A model generated the notes under the pieces. It saw nothing but the letters and a program-made list of their open reading frames with translations. It did not search any database and was not told the origin of the DNA. Shown in pieces: positions 17,030-25,225 of a stretch of DNA of 64,000 nucleotides (position 1 is its first letter; every line of letters begins with the position of its first letter). The stretch covers positions 4,413,001 to 4,477,000 of the forward strand of contig NZ_LT629693.1 of the NCBI RefSeq assembly GCF_900099825.1, read 5' to 3'. The translations under genes were made by a program, and so were the position numbers. This stretch comes from Bradyrhizobium ottawaense. Its GTDB lineage: Bacteria; Pseudomonadota; Alphaproteobacteria; Rhizobiales; Xanthobacteraceae.

Positions 17030-18691
17030 TCACCGCGCGAACGAGATCATCCGCCGGATCAGTTGCTCAATGCTGGCGTGACCTCCGCGGAGGTATCGCC
17101 GCCCGCGATACGATTGATCGGATGCGCCCATCCGCTGCGGGCCGATCGCGTCGAAGGCTGCCTTCTGCTCGTCAGTGAGCGATCCGTAGAAGTCATTCAT
17201 CGCCACGCGCACGGTCCTCACCGCCTGCAGCATGATGTCAAGCCGTTTGCCGACAGCTGCAAGCCGCGCCGGCGGCGTCAGCGCAGCCTCCGCCTCGGTC
17301 TGGCACGACGCCTTGAGCGTGTCCGCAGCCCGGGCGGCGGCGCTCTGAAGCGTATCAAGATACTTGTGCTGCTGATCGGTCGGCCTGACCGACTGCTCGA
17401 TCGTGGCGGCCGGCCAGTCCGTCAGACCCGGTTGCGCCACGTCGCAAGCCTGCGCGGCTGAACCGGCTCTCTCCGCGGGCCGGGCAGGACGTGGTCTCGT
17501 GATGGAGAGCCCATTGAGCTGCGCCTTCTGTTCGTCACTCAGGAGGCCGTAGAATTTCTCCAGCGGCGGTTGCACCATTTGCACCGCCGCGATCATCGCT
17601 TCGATGCGCTGCTGCATTACCTCAAGCCGGCGCGGCGCCGTAAGCGCGACGTCGGTCGGGCAGGAGGCCTTGAGGCTCGCGGCCGCCTTTTCCGAGGCGC
17701 TTGCAAGTTCGTCGAGCGCTGCGCGCTGCGCTTCATTCGGCTGGATCGCGCTTTGGAAGCTCTCAACCGGCAGTCCGGCGATCGCGCGGCTGTCCTCGCC
17801 GCACATTTGCGTGAGGTTCGCCTGGCCGCTCCGCGGCGCATAGGCATAGGCATCGACGTTGCTTCGGCCTCTGCCGGCATAATTTGGCAGGTAGCCTGCA
17901 TAGCCCATCAGATCGTCGTAACCGTAGAGCCCGAAGATGCCGGCGTAGAGGTCAGGGTAGCCATAGCCCCAGAACGTATCGTAGTAGGGGTAACCCCAAA
18001 ACGCATAGTCATAGATGTCGTAGAAGGCGAACGGCCAGAACACCGGGCCGACCCATCCGAATCCGCCGTTGCGATGGCGCCACCACCCGTTTCCGCCGTG
18101 CCACGCCGCCGTCGCTACGCTTGCGGTGACCAGCGCGCGGGTTCTCGGATTGCGCAGCGCGGCGGTGTTGCTCAAGGCCCGATTGACCGGCCGCGAGTTC
18201 AGCGCGTGCTGCACGGCGTTGGCATTCCGCGTCGCGTTGAAGTGTCTCGCGGCAAGCGCCGAGCCGCCGACCGCAGCCGCGGTCCCCATCGCAGCGTGTG
18301 CGCCGAAATGCGGTCTCGCGGCAACTGCGCGCGCGCCACCGAAATGCCCGCCACCGCCGCGGAAGCCGCCAATGTGAACACCGCCGCGATGGAAGCCGCC
18401 ACCGTGGAAGCCGCCACCGTGGAAGCCGCCACCGTGGAAGCCGCCTCCACCACCGTGGAAACCGCCGCCATGGAAGCCGCCACCACCGTGGAAGCCACCG
18501 CCACCACCGTGGAAGCCACCGCCGCCGCCGTGGAAGCCACCGCCGCCGCCATGAAAACCGCCACCACCGCCACCATGGCCTCCGCCGCCTCTCGGGCCGG
18601 CATACGCCACGGCGGACAGCAACATTACGCAAGCGAGCGCGGCAACGCCTGATCCAAGTTTCGAGCTCAACTTCCACGTAAATATCGTCAT
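17030..18691 (-). CDS. Secreted Gly/His-rich protein with two LTXXQ (Spy/CpxP-like) regions
   Basis: 553 residues from ATG 18691, preceded by GGAGGCTGCC. A Sec signal peptide (about residues 1-32, ending SAVAYAG) is followed by about 80 residues of Gly/His/Phe tandem repeats of the GGGGGFHG and GGGFHGG type. A Tyr-rich segment (YDIYDYAFWGYPYYDTFWGYGYPDLYAG, described only by its Y/W/G content, around 220-250) comes next. Two related helical domains follow, each carrying an LTXXQ-like motif (LLSDEQKAQL and SLTDEQKAAF) and a central Cys (QMCGEDS; AQACDVAQ). LTXXQ proteins bind misfolded envelope proteins or metals. The His-rich tract suggests metal binding, by inference. It is monocistronic and flanked by repeats B and C. 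Confidence 0.8.
   Translation of the reverse strand: MTIFTWKLSSKLGSGVAALACVMLLSAVAYAGPRGGGGHGGGGGGFHGGGGGFHGGGGGFHGGGGGFHGGGGFHGGGFHGGGGGFHGGGFHGGGFHGGGFHRGGVHIGGFRGGGGHFGGARAVAARPHFGAHAAMGTAAAVGGSALAARHFNATRNANAVQHALNSRPVNRALSNTAALRNPRTRALVTASVATAAWHGGNGWWRHRNGGFGWVGPVFWPFAFYDIYDYAFWGYPYYDTFWGYGYPDLYAGIFGLYGYDDLMGYAGYLPNYAGRGRSNVDAYAYAPRSGQANLTQMCGEDSRAIAGLPVESFQSAIQPNEAQRAALDELASASEKAAASLKASCPTDVALTAPRRLEVMQQRIEAMIAAVQMVQPPLEKFYGLLSDEQKAQLNGLSITRPRPARPAERAGSAAQACDVAQPGLTDWPAATIEQSVRPTDQQHKYLDTLQSAAARAADTLKASCQTEAEAALTPPARLAAVGKRLDIMLQAVRTVRVAMNDFYGSLTDEQKAAFDAIGPQRMGASDQSYRGRRYLRGGHASIEQLIRRMISFAR
18330..18590 (-). repeat. Low-complexity Gly/His codon repeats inside the LTXXQ gene
   Basis: Imperfect short tandem repeats of the form ccaccgtggaagccgcc on the plus strand, encoding GGFHGG units on the minus strand. 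Units vary between 12 and 24 bp and stay in frame. They are coding microsatellite-like DNA that can expand or contract by slippage, and they generate long spurious ORFs in other frames. Confidence 0.8.
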
Positions 18692-18951
18692 GGCAGCCTC
18701 CACTGCAACTCACGACGCCGCAAAGCGGCTCAGGAACGGAGGCCATAATTCAATCCATGATGCGACAAATTGTTCCAACGGTCGGGGGGAGAATCTGGAC
18801 TTCATCTCAGCCGATGCGGATTTCATGGCGCCGCCGATCCGCTGCGGCGTTGCGGTGACGGCCCTACGGAGCCGTGATGGTGCGCCTCGATGCCGCCGGT
18901 TGGACCACGGGTTGGCGATCGCGAGCACAGGGTGCGCAATCAGTAATCTTC

Positions 18952-19042
18952 TAAATTATACAATAATTTCAATTACATAAGAGTTCATGATTTTATTCTG
19001 AGTGGCGCGCCATTTGCCATCATTCAGAATAAAACGACGAAC
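18952..19042 (+). repeat. GGCGCGCCA intergenic repeat, copy C (complete)
   Basis: Leader taaattatacaataatttcaattacata, then the palindrome 18983-19042: GTTCATGATTTTATTCTGAG, core TGGCGCGCCATT, right arm CATTCAGAATAAAACGACGAAC. It sits between the 5' end of the LTXXQ gene and the 3' end of the deacetylase gene. Confidence 0.8.
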
Positions 19043-19247
19043 ATTTCCGATCCGTGCTTCGGTCAGGAATCGTAGAGCGGCGGGCAGAGGAAGTTGTTTC
19101 GCATATCCGGCTAATACGGACCGTGGGGACCGCCCTCGTATCGAACGCCTATGGTGTTTCGGAGGGCGGCTTGGTCAAACGTCGCGAAGACCGGTCGAAG
19201 CGAAGATCGTGGGCGGAATCGCGCTTTTTACTGAAACAGGACATGCT

Positions 19248-20198
19248 CTAGCGAGATTGGCCGGCGGCGCGCAACACCGCCTCGACATCCGTCAGCCAGA
19301 CGAGGTGGTTTGCTTTGAGGCTTTGCAAGACACGGCGCAGCGCAGCAGCCCCGGCCGGGGTGCCGACGACAAAGGGATGAATGCCGATGGCGACCACCGT
19401 CGCGGGTTTCTTGGGATCGGCAGCGGCCTCACGCGCAAGTTCATGGACATAGTCGATCCACAGTCGCTCGAGATCGCCGGCCTCCTTGAAGCGGGAGAGG
19501 TACTGCCCCATGTCGACGACGCTTGGAGGGTAAGGCACCAGCACTAGCGGCGCCGGCTTTGTGTCGAGCCGCGACAGCAAGTCCGAATCCATGCCGTCAA
19601 GAGTGTAGCGGATGCCTTCTGCGGCGCTCGCTTGAAAGGTCTCCGCATCGGGATAAACGCTCGGGCTCGACCAGCCGATGCTGCGAACGCCGGTGCTCGC
19701 CTCGATCATGTCGAGCGTCTTGCGGATATAGACACGCTGTGCGGCCGTGCCCTCGGAAAGCGGCAGAAGGTCGGTGGAATTGTTGATCCCGTGAGCGATG
19801 ATCGGCGCCGTGGGAACGAGCGCGCGGAGCACCTGCCATGTTTCCGGCTGGGCCTGCGGAAACTGGGCATTCAGCGCCAGGCTGAGCGGGACGTCCATCT
19901 CCTTAAACAGTCGGCCCGTGCGCGGCAGGCCAAAATTGATCGCATACTGTCGAAATCCCTCGTCGACGAGATCGGGCGTGCGCCCGGTCATGTCAGGGCG
20001 GAAGTTGGGCCCGTGTCCACGCCCCCACACTTCGACGTAGAGGACGAAGGTGACGGCGACCTTTTTGCCTCCAGGCCACGATACGACAGGGATGTCCTGC
20101 CGCGGCAGGCCGGTGATCCAGTCCGTGCCGGATCGCGCCGTCGCTGGGGCGAGCGCGAGACTGGCGGCAAGAAGAAGAGCGAAAGTCAACTTACGCAT
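19248..20198 (-). CDS. Exported polysaccharide-deacetylase-family protein
   Basis: 316 residues with a Sec signal peptide (MRKLTFALLLAASLALAPATA). The mature part has the carbohydrate-esterase 4-like TIM-barrel features of the allantoinase/PuuE-type branch: VVSWPGGKKVAVTFVLYVE, EMDVPLSLALNAQ, IIAHGINNSTD (His in the metal site) and the SIGWSSPSVYPDAET strand. The classical first motif TFDDG is replaced by TFVLYVE, so the metal site is that of the divergent subgroup and the substrate may not be a polysaccharide. It is a single gene between repeats C and D with no obvious operon partner. Confidence 0.78.
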   Translation of the reverse strand: MRKLTFALLLAASLALAPATARSGTDWITGLPRQDIPVVSWPGGKKVAVTFVLYVEVWGRGHGPNFRPDMTGRTPDLVDEGFRQYAINFGLPRTGRLFKEMDVPLSLALNAQFPQAQPETWQVLRALVPTAPIIAHGINNSTDLLPLSEGTAAQRVYIRKTLDMIEASTGVRSIGWSSPSVYPDAETFQASAAEGIRYTLDGMDSDLLSRLDTKPAPLVLVPYPPSVVDMGQYLSRFKEAGDLERLWIDYVHELAREAAADPKKPATVVAIGIHPFVVGTPAGAAALRRVLQSLKANHLVWLTDVEAVLRAAGQSR

Positions 20199-20320
20199 GT
20201 GTCATCTGTGTGCTGGCGAGGCCCCGGACGCAGGCCTCCTGCGTCCGGGATCCATCTCTGTGACCAATATGGAACGTAAGCCTGAATGGCTGCGCCGCAG
20301 AAGTTGTTGCGATAAAAAAT

Positions 20321-20380
20321 CATATCGCAATCTCAATTACCTAAGAGTTCGCAGTTTTGTTCTGAATGGCGCGCCAAAAT
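20321..20380 (+). repeat. GGCGCGCCA intergenic repeat, copy D (left half only)
   Basis: Leader catatcgcaatctcaattacctaa, then GAGTTCGCAGTTTTGTTCTG, AATGGCGCGCCA, and then unrelated AT-rich sequence leading directly to the 3' end of the NTase gene. Like copy A, it stops just after the GGCGCGCCA core. Confidence 0.75.
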
Positions 20381-20416
20381 TAAGCTATTCCGCGATATTC
20401 TACGATACGGGCTCTA

Positions 20417-21946
20417 TCAAGACCTGGCGGTCGCGTGTTCTCCGTCGCCCTTCCTCTTCTCATGGAAGGCGTCCCTCTCCGCGTGATATTTGATTGCCCA
20501 TTCACCAGCTGGCGTTAAGCGCCATTTGTTGCGGAACGGTTTGACGAAGTCGCGGTCGTTCAGTGTCTTCAGGGCCTGTTTGTGAAGCCGTACATTGGCG
20601 TGCTTCGCGATTTGACGCAGCGTGGCGAGTGCAGTTTCGGAAAGAAAATCTGCATCGTGGGTATACCGCCGCTGCGGATGCTCGATCCGATATTTATACT
20701 CATCGATGTCGGCTTCGCGCCTCAAACGAAAGCACTTCTCGACCCCATAATAATACTCATCGTGTGCGAGCGGTTGTCCGTTGAGGGTCCATTGTTTGAG
20801 CTTTTTAAGCACGGCGTGCGTGACCTGCTTATGAGCAAGTTCTTTTTTGTCCGTTCCGTCGTTCGCGTTGCGCTCGCGCTCCTCAGAGAACACGAATTTT
20901 TCTGGTTCGGATCTTTCGATGACATCAACCGACAACGCATCGCGTAAAATGTCAGGTATGCGATCCGGCGCGTTCAATTTGCGATAGGCCTCAATTCGTT
21001 TCTGCGCAACTGTGATACTTTGCTCTAACGCTTCGTGTGGTGACTGCTCATCGACGGCGCGGAAGAGATCGAACGCGAGCGATTTCACAGCGGTGATCAT
21101 CTGTTGCTTAATTTGCTCGGGAGACTGCCCTGAACTAATAGCGGGCAACCGTTTCCCGGCGGCGCGCTGCTCTTTCTTTTCGACTCGTTTTTTTATACTT
21201 ACCATCCGTGCTTTGTGCAGCTTCTCGCCCGATATGCCGTCTTCCGATTCGATCTGGCCTTCGGGCAGAATGAAAAAGCGGACGCTTTCGGCGCCGATGC
21301 CAACCACGTCATCGAAGTTGTGGATGGAAAGGTACTGGTTGCGTCCCTTGAGCAATCGCAGGACTTCGTGCTCACCATAATAAAGCTCTTGTAGGAGATT
21401 GAGATTGTGGCGACCAGCGAGCTTCCATCGCTCGTGCGACCAATCGTGCCAATCTTTGTATTCGGGTGGTCGTCTCCTTCGACCAAGGTCATATGCGATA
21501 TCGACATCGCCGAAGCTCTCGGCCTTGCGATCCATGGCGCTGCCGAGCACGCGAATCTCATTCACGAAATAACAGAGGTCAGGGTTAGCGTTGATCTGCG
21601 TGACCCGTTTCAAAAGCTCGGCAATGATGTTGTCGACCTTCTCCCGGTCAATGCGCTTGAGCATGCGGGCGAGTGTAAACCGTGTGCCATATTCGCCCAG
21701 CGCATAGCGAATTTGGGGTGTAGGGTCCTTGTCCCACGACGGTGGAGGCTTTCTTTCGAGAATTTTCTGCTCAACCAATGTTTCGCTCAGCCATTCGGCG
21801 TGGGTCGGAGAGATGTTCATATGATTGGCCAGAGAAGTGACGGTCCAACCACTGTCATTCATATCGTGCCGGGCCATTTCGCGAATTGCGTCACGAATCA
21901 CCTTAATCTTTATTCCGGCAATGACGGTCGTTCGATCTAGGTCCAA
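20417..21946 (-). CDS. Orphan winged-helix/nucleotidyltransferase-fold protein, function unknown
   Basis: 509 residues. Residues about 12-95 look like a winged helix-turn-helix (SLANHMNISPTHAEWLSETL, then IRYALGEYGTRFTLARML). A polymerase-beta-type nucleotidyltransferase motif follows: VLGSAMDRKAESFGDVDIAY, with G135-S136 and D147/D149 matching GS-x(10)-DhD. The remainder (LLKGRNQYLSIH, IGAESVRFFILP, a Lys/Glu-rich middle, and a second wHTH-like C-terminus KALKTLNDRDFVKPFRNKW) is unfamiliar. The gene is visibly AT-richer than its neighbours, stands alone, and is bracketed by repeats D and E. Possible roles are an NTase toxin/antitoxin or defence protein, or a tRNA/DNA-modifying regulator; none is proven. 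Confidence 0.7.
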   Translation of the reverse strand: MDLDRTTVIAGIKIKVIRDAIREMARHDMNDSGWTVTSLANHMNISPTHAEWLSETLVEQKILERKPPPSWDKDPTPQIRYALGEYGTRFTLARMLKRIDREKVDNIIAELLKRVTQINANPDLCYFVNEIRVLGSAMDRKAESFGDVDIAYDLGRRRRPPEYKDWHDWSHERWKLAGRHNLNLLQELYYGEHEVLRLLKGRNQYLSIHNFDDVVGIGAESVRFFILPEGQIESEDGISGEKLHKARMVSIKKRVEKKEQRAAGKRLPAISSGQSPEQIKQQMITAVKSLAFDLFRAVDEQSPHEALEQSITVAQKRIEAYRKLNAPDRIPDILRDALSVDVIERSEPEKFVFSEERERNANDGTDKKELAHKQVTHAVLKKLKQWTLNGQPLAHDEYYYGVEKCFRLRREADIDEYKYRIEHPQRRYTHDADFLSETALATLRQIAKHANVRLHKQALKTLNDRDFVKPFRNKWRLTPAGEWAIKYHAERDAFHEKRKGDGEHATARS

Positions 21947-22105
21947 TTTATGCTCCCCATCTCTCGTATTCGCTTTGACTAGCGCCGCTGGTTCGCATTC
22001 GTTAGCGCGCCCGACTGCCGTAGGATGGCAATCCGAGTCATCAGACTAGCCGTCTTAGTGTTAGTGCGAAATTCGGAAAGGCTCCATGGCTCCTCCGTCG
22101 CCTCT

Positions 22106-22198
22106 ATAGATAGTTATATAGCAATATCAATGACATGAAAGTTCGGTGCTTTATTCTGATGGTGCGCCAAAACACCACCACACAGAATAAAACTGCGA
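22106..22198 (+). repeat. GGCGCGCCA-type intergenic repeat, copy E (complete, diverged core)
   Basis: Leader atagatagttatatagcaatatcaatgacat, left arm GTTCGGTGCTTTATTCTGAT, core GGTGCGCCA (one substitution), right arm CACAGAATAAAACTGCGA. It lies between the 5' end of the NTase gene and the 3' end of the MFS gene, in the same orientation as copies A-D. Confidence 0.75.
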
Positions 22199-22320
22199 TC
22201 TCCAATCTCCCGTACGGCTGTCGTTTGCGCGAAGCGGAGATCGGTCATAGGGCCGAGGCGGCGAAAGGGCTGGTTCTGGACGGCGCGCGAGCGACGCGCC
22301 ACGCGACTTCTGCCAACAGC

Positions 22321-23577
22321 CTAGGGAGACATTCTCTCGGTGGCGATGCCGCCGGTTCGCAGTTCGCGCCTGCGGCGAAGCACATGCAATAATCCGACGA
22401 TCGCCGCGGCAAGGCCGGCGGCCGCGCCGACGCCGAGCGACCAGCGCGGACCGAAATGGTCCGCCACCAGGCCGACGATCGGCGCTCCGATCGGCGTACC
22501 GCCGAGAGCGACCGCCAGTCGCATCGCCATTGCGCGGCCGCGCATCGCCGGCTCGGTGGCCAACTGCATCAGGCTGTTGGTGGAATTGCTGAAGGTCAGC
22601 GCCGACACGCCGATGATCACGAGCGTGACGCCAAACAGCCAGTAGCTCGGCATCACAGCAGCCAGCGCACAGCCCAGCCCGAAAAACGCGGCGCCGGCAA
22701 CCAGCCGCACAAAGCGCGGCTTTTCCTGGCCCGCGGCGAGCAGCGCGCCGGCGATCGTCCCGATCGCCATGATCGACGTCAGCAGCCCATACTCGCCTGC
22801 GCCGGCATGAAAAACGGTGACGGACATGGTGGCGATGAAGATCGGAAAATTCATGCCGAAGGTGCCGACCAGAAACAGCATCACCAGAATGGCCTTGAGG
22901 TCGGGTCTTCGCCACACATAGCGAAAGCCGTCGATGAGGCCGCCGCGGGTGGGTGTCGCCTTGTCGGTGCGATGCAGATCGCCGACGCGGAGCAGCAGCA
23001 GCGAGCACACCACCGCGACAAACGACGCGGCGTTGATCAGGAACGCCCCGCCGGAGCCGACGGCGGCAATCGTGAGGCCCGCCGCTGCCGGACCGATCAT
23101 CCGTGCGGCGTTGAACGACGTGGAGTTCAGCGCCACCGCGTTCGACAGATCGGCTTCACCGACCAGTTCCGAGACGAAGGTGTGGCGCGCGGGCGCATCG
23201 AACGCCGTGATGCAGCCCTGCACCAGCGCTATCGCATAGACTTCCCACAACTGAATTGCGCCGGTGATGGTGAGAAGTCCGAGGCCCGCGGCCAGCGCGC
23301 TCATTCCGAGCTGGGTCGCCTGCAACAGTTTGCGCCGGTCGAGCAGGTCTGCCGCGTAGCCGGTGAAGGGCAGCAGCGCCAGATGCGGCCCGTATTGCAG
23401 TGCCATGACCACGCCGACCGCCGTCGCATTGTGGGCGGTCAGCTGCGTCAGCACCAGCCAGTCCTGGGCAATGCGCTGCATCCATGTCCCGATGTTGGAC
23501 ACCAGCGAGCCACCGGCCCAGATCCGGTAATTGTAGTTGCGGAGGGATCTGAAGGCGCCCCGCGAGGGCGCCGTCAT
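22321..23577 (-). CDS. Major facilitator superfamily exporter (EntS-like)
   Basis: 418 residues with about 12 membrane helices. The N-terminal FRSLRNYNYRIWAGGSLVSNIGTWMQRIAQDW pattern (only its start FRSLRNYNYRIW quoted as exact) and the loop motif GYAADLLDRRKLL fit the DHA3/EntS-type drug or siderophore exporters. It is the last gene of a four-gene minus-strand operon: MarR regulator, isochorismatase-like hydrolase, small membrane protein, MFS. Its ATG overlaps the preceding stop by 4 bp. Export of a small aromatic or antimicrobial compound under MarR control is a reasonable inference; the substrate is unknown. Confidence 0.87.
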   Translation of the reverse strand: MTAPSRGAFRSLRNYNYRIWAGGSLVSNIGTWMQRIAQDWLVLTQLTAHNATAVGVVMALQYGPHLALLPFTGYAADLLDRRKLLQATQLGMSALAAGLGLLTITGAIQLWEVYAIALVQGCITAFDAPARHTFVSELVGEADLSNAVALNSTSFNAARMIGPAAAGLTIAAVGSGGAFLINAASFVAVVCSLLLLRVGDLHRTDKATPTRGGLIDGFRYVWRRPDLKAILVMLFLVGTFGMNFPIFIATMSVTVFHAGAGEYGLLTSIMAIGTIAGALLAAGQEKPRFVRLVAGAAFFGLGCALAAVMPSYWLFGVTLVIIGVSALTFSNSTNSLMQLATEPAMRGRAMAMRLAVALGGTPIGAPIVGLVADHFGPRWSLGVGAAAGLAAAIVGLLHVLRRRRELRTGGIATERMSP

Positions 23578-23903
23578 TCGTCGACCGCCACGTTGCCGCC
23601 GTGGAAGCGTCCGAAGCGCCGTGCCATCGCCAGAGCCAGCAGCAATGCGCCGAGGCCCAACACCGCGACATCCACGGTGGAGTGGAGATCGAAATCGCCG
23701 ACGCGGCAGACCAGGACATAGCCGACAACCAGATTGAAGAATCCCCAGAGCACGTTGACGGTCGACGACGATAGCCCTTCACCCGGAGGCTTGGCGAACG
23801 GGCTTTGAAACGCACGTCCCATCACGCCGCTGACGAAATGCGGGATCACATTGGTGAGAAAGGCACCGCCGAAAAACCATGAAAGATAGTGCAGCCAGAG
23901 CAT
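23574..23903 (-). CDS. Small inner-membrane protein, unknown function
   Basis: 109 residues from ATG 23903, with three hydrophobic segments (HYLSWFFGGAFLTNVIPHFVSG, VNVLWGFFNLVVGYVLV, VAVLGLGALLLALAMA). The FTNVIPHFVSGVMG-like N-terminus is seen in a family of uncharacterised membrane proteins from rhizobia. It starts one base after the upstream isochorismatase stop and overlaps the MFS start by 4 bp, so it is translationally coupled to both and probably works with the exporter. Confidence 0.75.
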   Translation of the reverse strand: MLWLHYLSWFFGGAFLTNVIPHFVSGVMGRAFQSPFAKPPGEGLSSSTVNVLWGFFNLVVGYVLVCRVGDFDLHSTVDVAVLGLGALLLALAMARRFGRFHGGNVAVDE

Positions 23904-23904
23904 G

Positions 23905-24468
23905 TCAGGCCCTCCGCTTGTCGAGCAGGTCGATGATTTGTTGCGTCGTGCCGGTCTCACCGAGCCGCGGGAAAACCTTTGCGATGCTGTAGTCATGGGC
24001 CTCGGCGCGCATGTCGGTCATGGCGTCGATGGCGAGCGTGACGTTGAAGCCCGCCTCATAGGCCTGCCGCGCCGTGGCTTCGACACCGGTGCCGGTGGCG
24101 ACGCCGGTGATCACCACCTGCGTTACGCCGCGCGCCTTCAACTGGCGCTCGAGATCGGTGCTCGAAAACGCGCCCCACGTCCGCTTGGTCACCGTGATAT
24201 CGCCGGGCTGCCGGTCGAGTTCAGGAACGAGGTCGGTCCATCCATCGGCGAATGGTCCGGCGTGCCGCGGCTGTTCGGTTCGGCCGGGCGCGCCGCCGGC
24301 AACATTGACCAGCACGACCGGCAGGTCGCGCGCGCGGAACGCATTGGCCAAAGTGCGCGACCGGGAAATGACATCCGCGGTCGGGTGCACGGCCGGCAGC
24401 GCGACGATGCCTTTCTGCAGGTCGATGACGATGATCGCGGTTTGGGGATCGAGCGTGGTCAGGGGCAT
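23905..24468 (-). CDS. Isochorismatase-superfamily hydrolase lacking the usual nucleophilic cysteine
   Basis: 187 residues from ATG 24468, preceded by GGAAGAGACCCGC; an upstream in-frame start adds 18 poorly conserved residues. The fold is clear: TAIIVIDLQKGIV with the first catalytic Asp, VTKRTWGAFSSTDLE with Lys, and TGVATGTGVEATARQAYE. In typical members the last motif reads ATxxCVxxTA; here the Cys position is Gly. A Cys-less subgroup exists in this superfamily, so hydrolase chemistry is doubtful. It is the second gene of the MarR-controlled operon. Confidence 0.82.
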   Translation of the reverse strand: MPLTTLDPQTAIIVIDLQKGIVALPAVHPTADVISRSRTLANAFRARDLPVVLVNVAGGAPGRTEQPRHAGPFADGWTDLVPELDRQPGDITVTKRTWGAFSSTDLERQLKARGVTQVVITGVATGTGVEATARQAYEAGFNVTLAIDAMTDMRAEAHDYSIAKVFPRLGETGTTQQIIDLLDKRRA

Positions 24469-24536
24469 GCGGGTCTCTTCCGTTGCAGTGAGTTCGGCGC
24501 ACCGACAGCGCGCGACAGGCATGTCGGCGATATCGG

Positions 24537-24989
24537 TCAGGACTCAGTCAGGCGCTTGAGCAGCGCGAGGCCGTTGGCGAGCTGCTCCTGCTCGGCGGCC
24601 GAGAGCTTTTTCTGGATCACGTGAAACAACCAATCCTCGCGGGCGACGCGGCCGACCCGGATCCGTTCGCGGCAGGCCGGCGTCAGCGACCAGATGGTCT
24701 GCCGGCCGTCGTTCGGGTCCGGCGCGCCGCTGACCAGCCCCGCGGTCTCCAGCGCCGACACCGTCGCGCCCATGGATTGCGGCCGGATGCCGTCAGCGCG
24801 GGCGAGGTTGGTCACCGTCGCGGGGCCGTCGCGATCCAGTCGGCCGAGCACCGACACCTGGGACAGCGTCATGTCGCCCAGGGACGCCTGGTCGCGGAAC
24901 ATCCGCTTGAATTGGCCGATCAGGGCGCGGAGATCGCCGGCCAGAGCGTGCGCCGTCGCTTCGTCGCGATTGTCTTGATGTTCGGTCAT
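24537..24989 (-). CDS. MarR-family transcriptional regulator
   Basis: 150 residues with a winged helix-turn-helix: MTLSQVSVLGRLDRDGPATVTNLA then DGIRPQSMGATVSALETAGLV as the recognition helix, and DPNDGRQTIWSLT as the wing. MarR dimers usually repress their own operon and release DNA when a phenolic or other small ligand binds. It is the first gene of the minus-strand operon with the isochorismatase-like protein and MFS exporter, 68 bp upstream of the former, so it is the likely local regulator of that exporter. Confidence 0.9.
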   Translation of the reverse strand: MTEHQDNRDEATAHALAGDLRALIGQFKRMFRDQASLGDMTLSQVSVLGRLDRDGPATVTNLARADGIRPQSMGATVSALETAGLVSGAPDPNDGRQTIWSLTPACRERIRVGRVAREDWLFHVIQKKLSAAEQEQLANGLALLKRLTES

Positions 24990-25059
24990 ACCGAACGACT
25001 AGCAGATATGAAGGTAAACTACAAAGTTAAACTTGGTACATGTATCGACATCTGTATTC

Positions 25060-25089
25060 TATCGTAATTTCAATGGGATAAGCGTCCGA
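25060..25089 (+). repeat. Degenerate leader fragment of the GGCGCGCCA repeat (copy F)
   Basis: TATCGTAATTTCAATGGGAT followed by AAGCGTCCG aligns with the AT-rich leader and first arm bases of copies A-E (TATCGYAATTTCAATGACAT, AAGAGTTCG). The hairpin and core are absent. It lies in the 236-bp gap between the MarR and LysR genes. Confidence 0.45.
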
Positions 25090-25225
25090 GATTCCTCTGA
25101 CTGACCCCATTCGGTACCCTTCCGTGAAGCGCTCCATCGCGTTCAGATAGCGACGATGGTTGATCCCGATCGGTCGCAGCTGAGGTCATCGTCGGATCGA
25201 TCACCAGTCCGCCCTTCGCGGCCGC

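Noticed and set aside
18330..18590. Short repeats considered as a CRISPR array
   Set aside because: Codon-level low-complexity repeats inside a gene, with variable unit length and no spacers.
17570..18652. 360-residue plus-strand ORF with EAATVEAATVEAA repeats
   Set aside because: Out-of-frame reading of the Gly/His codon repeats in the minus-strand LTXXQ gene.
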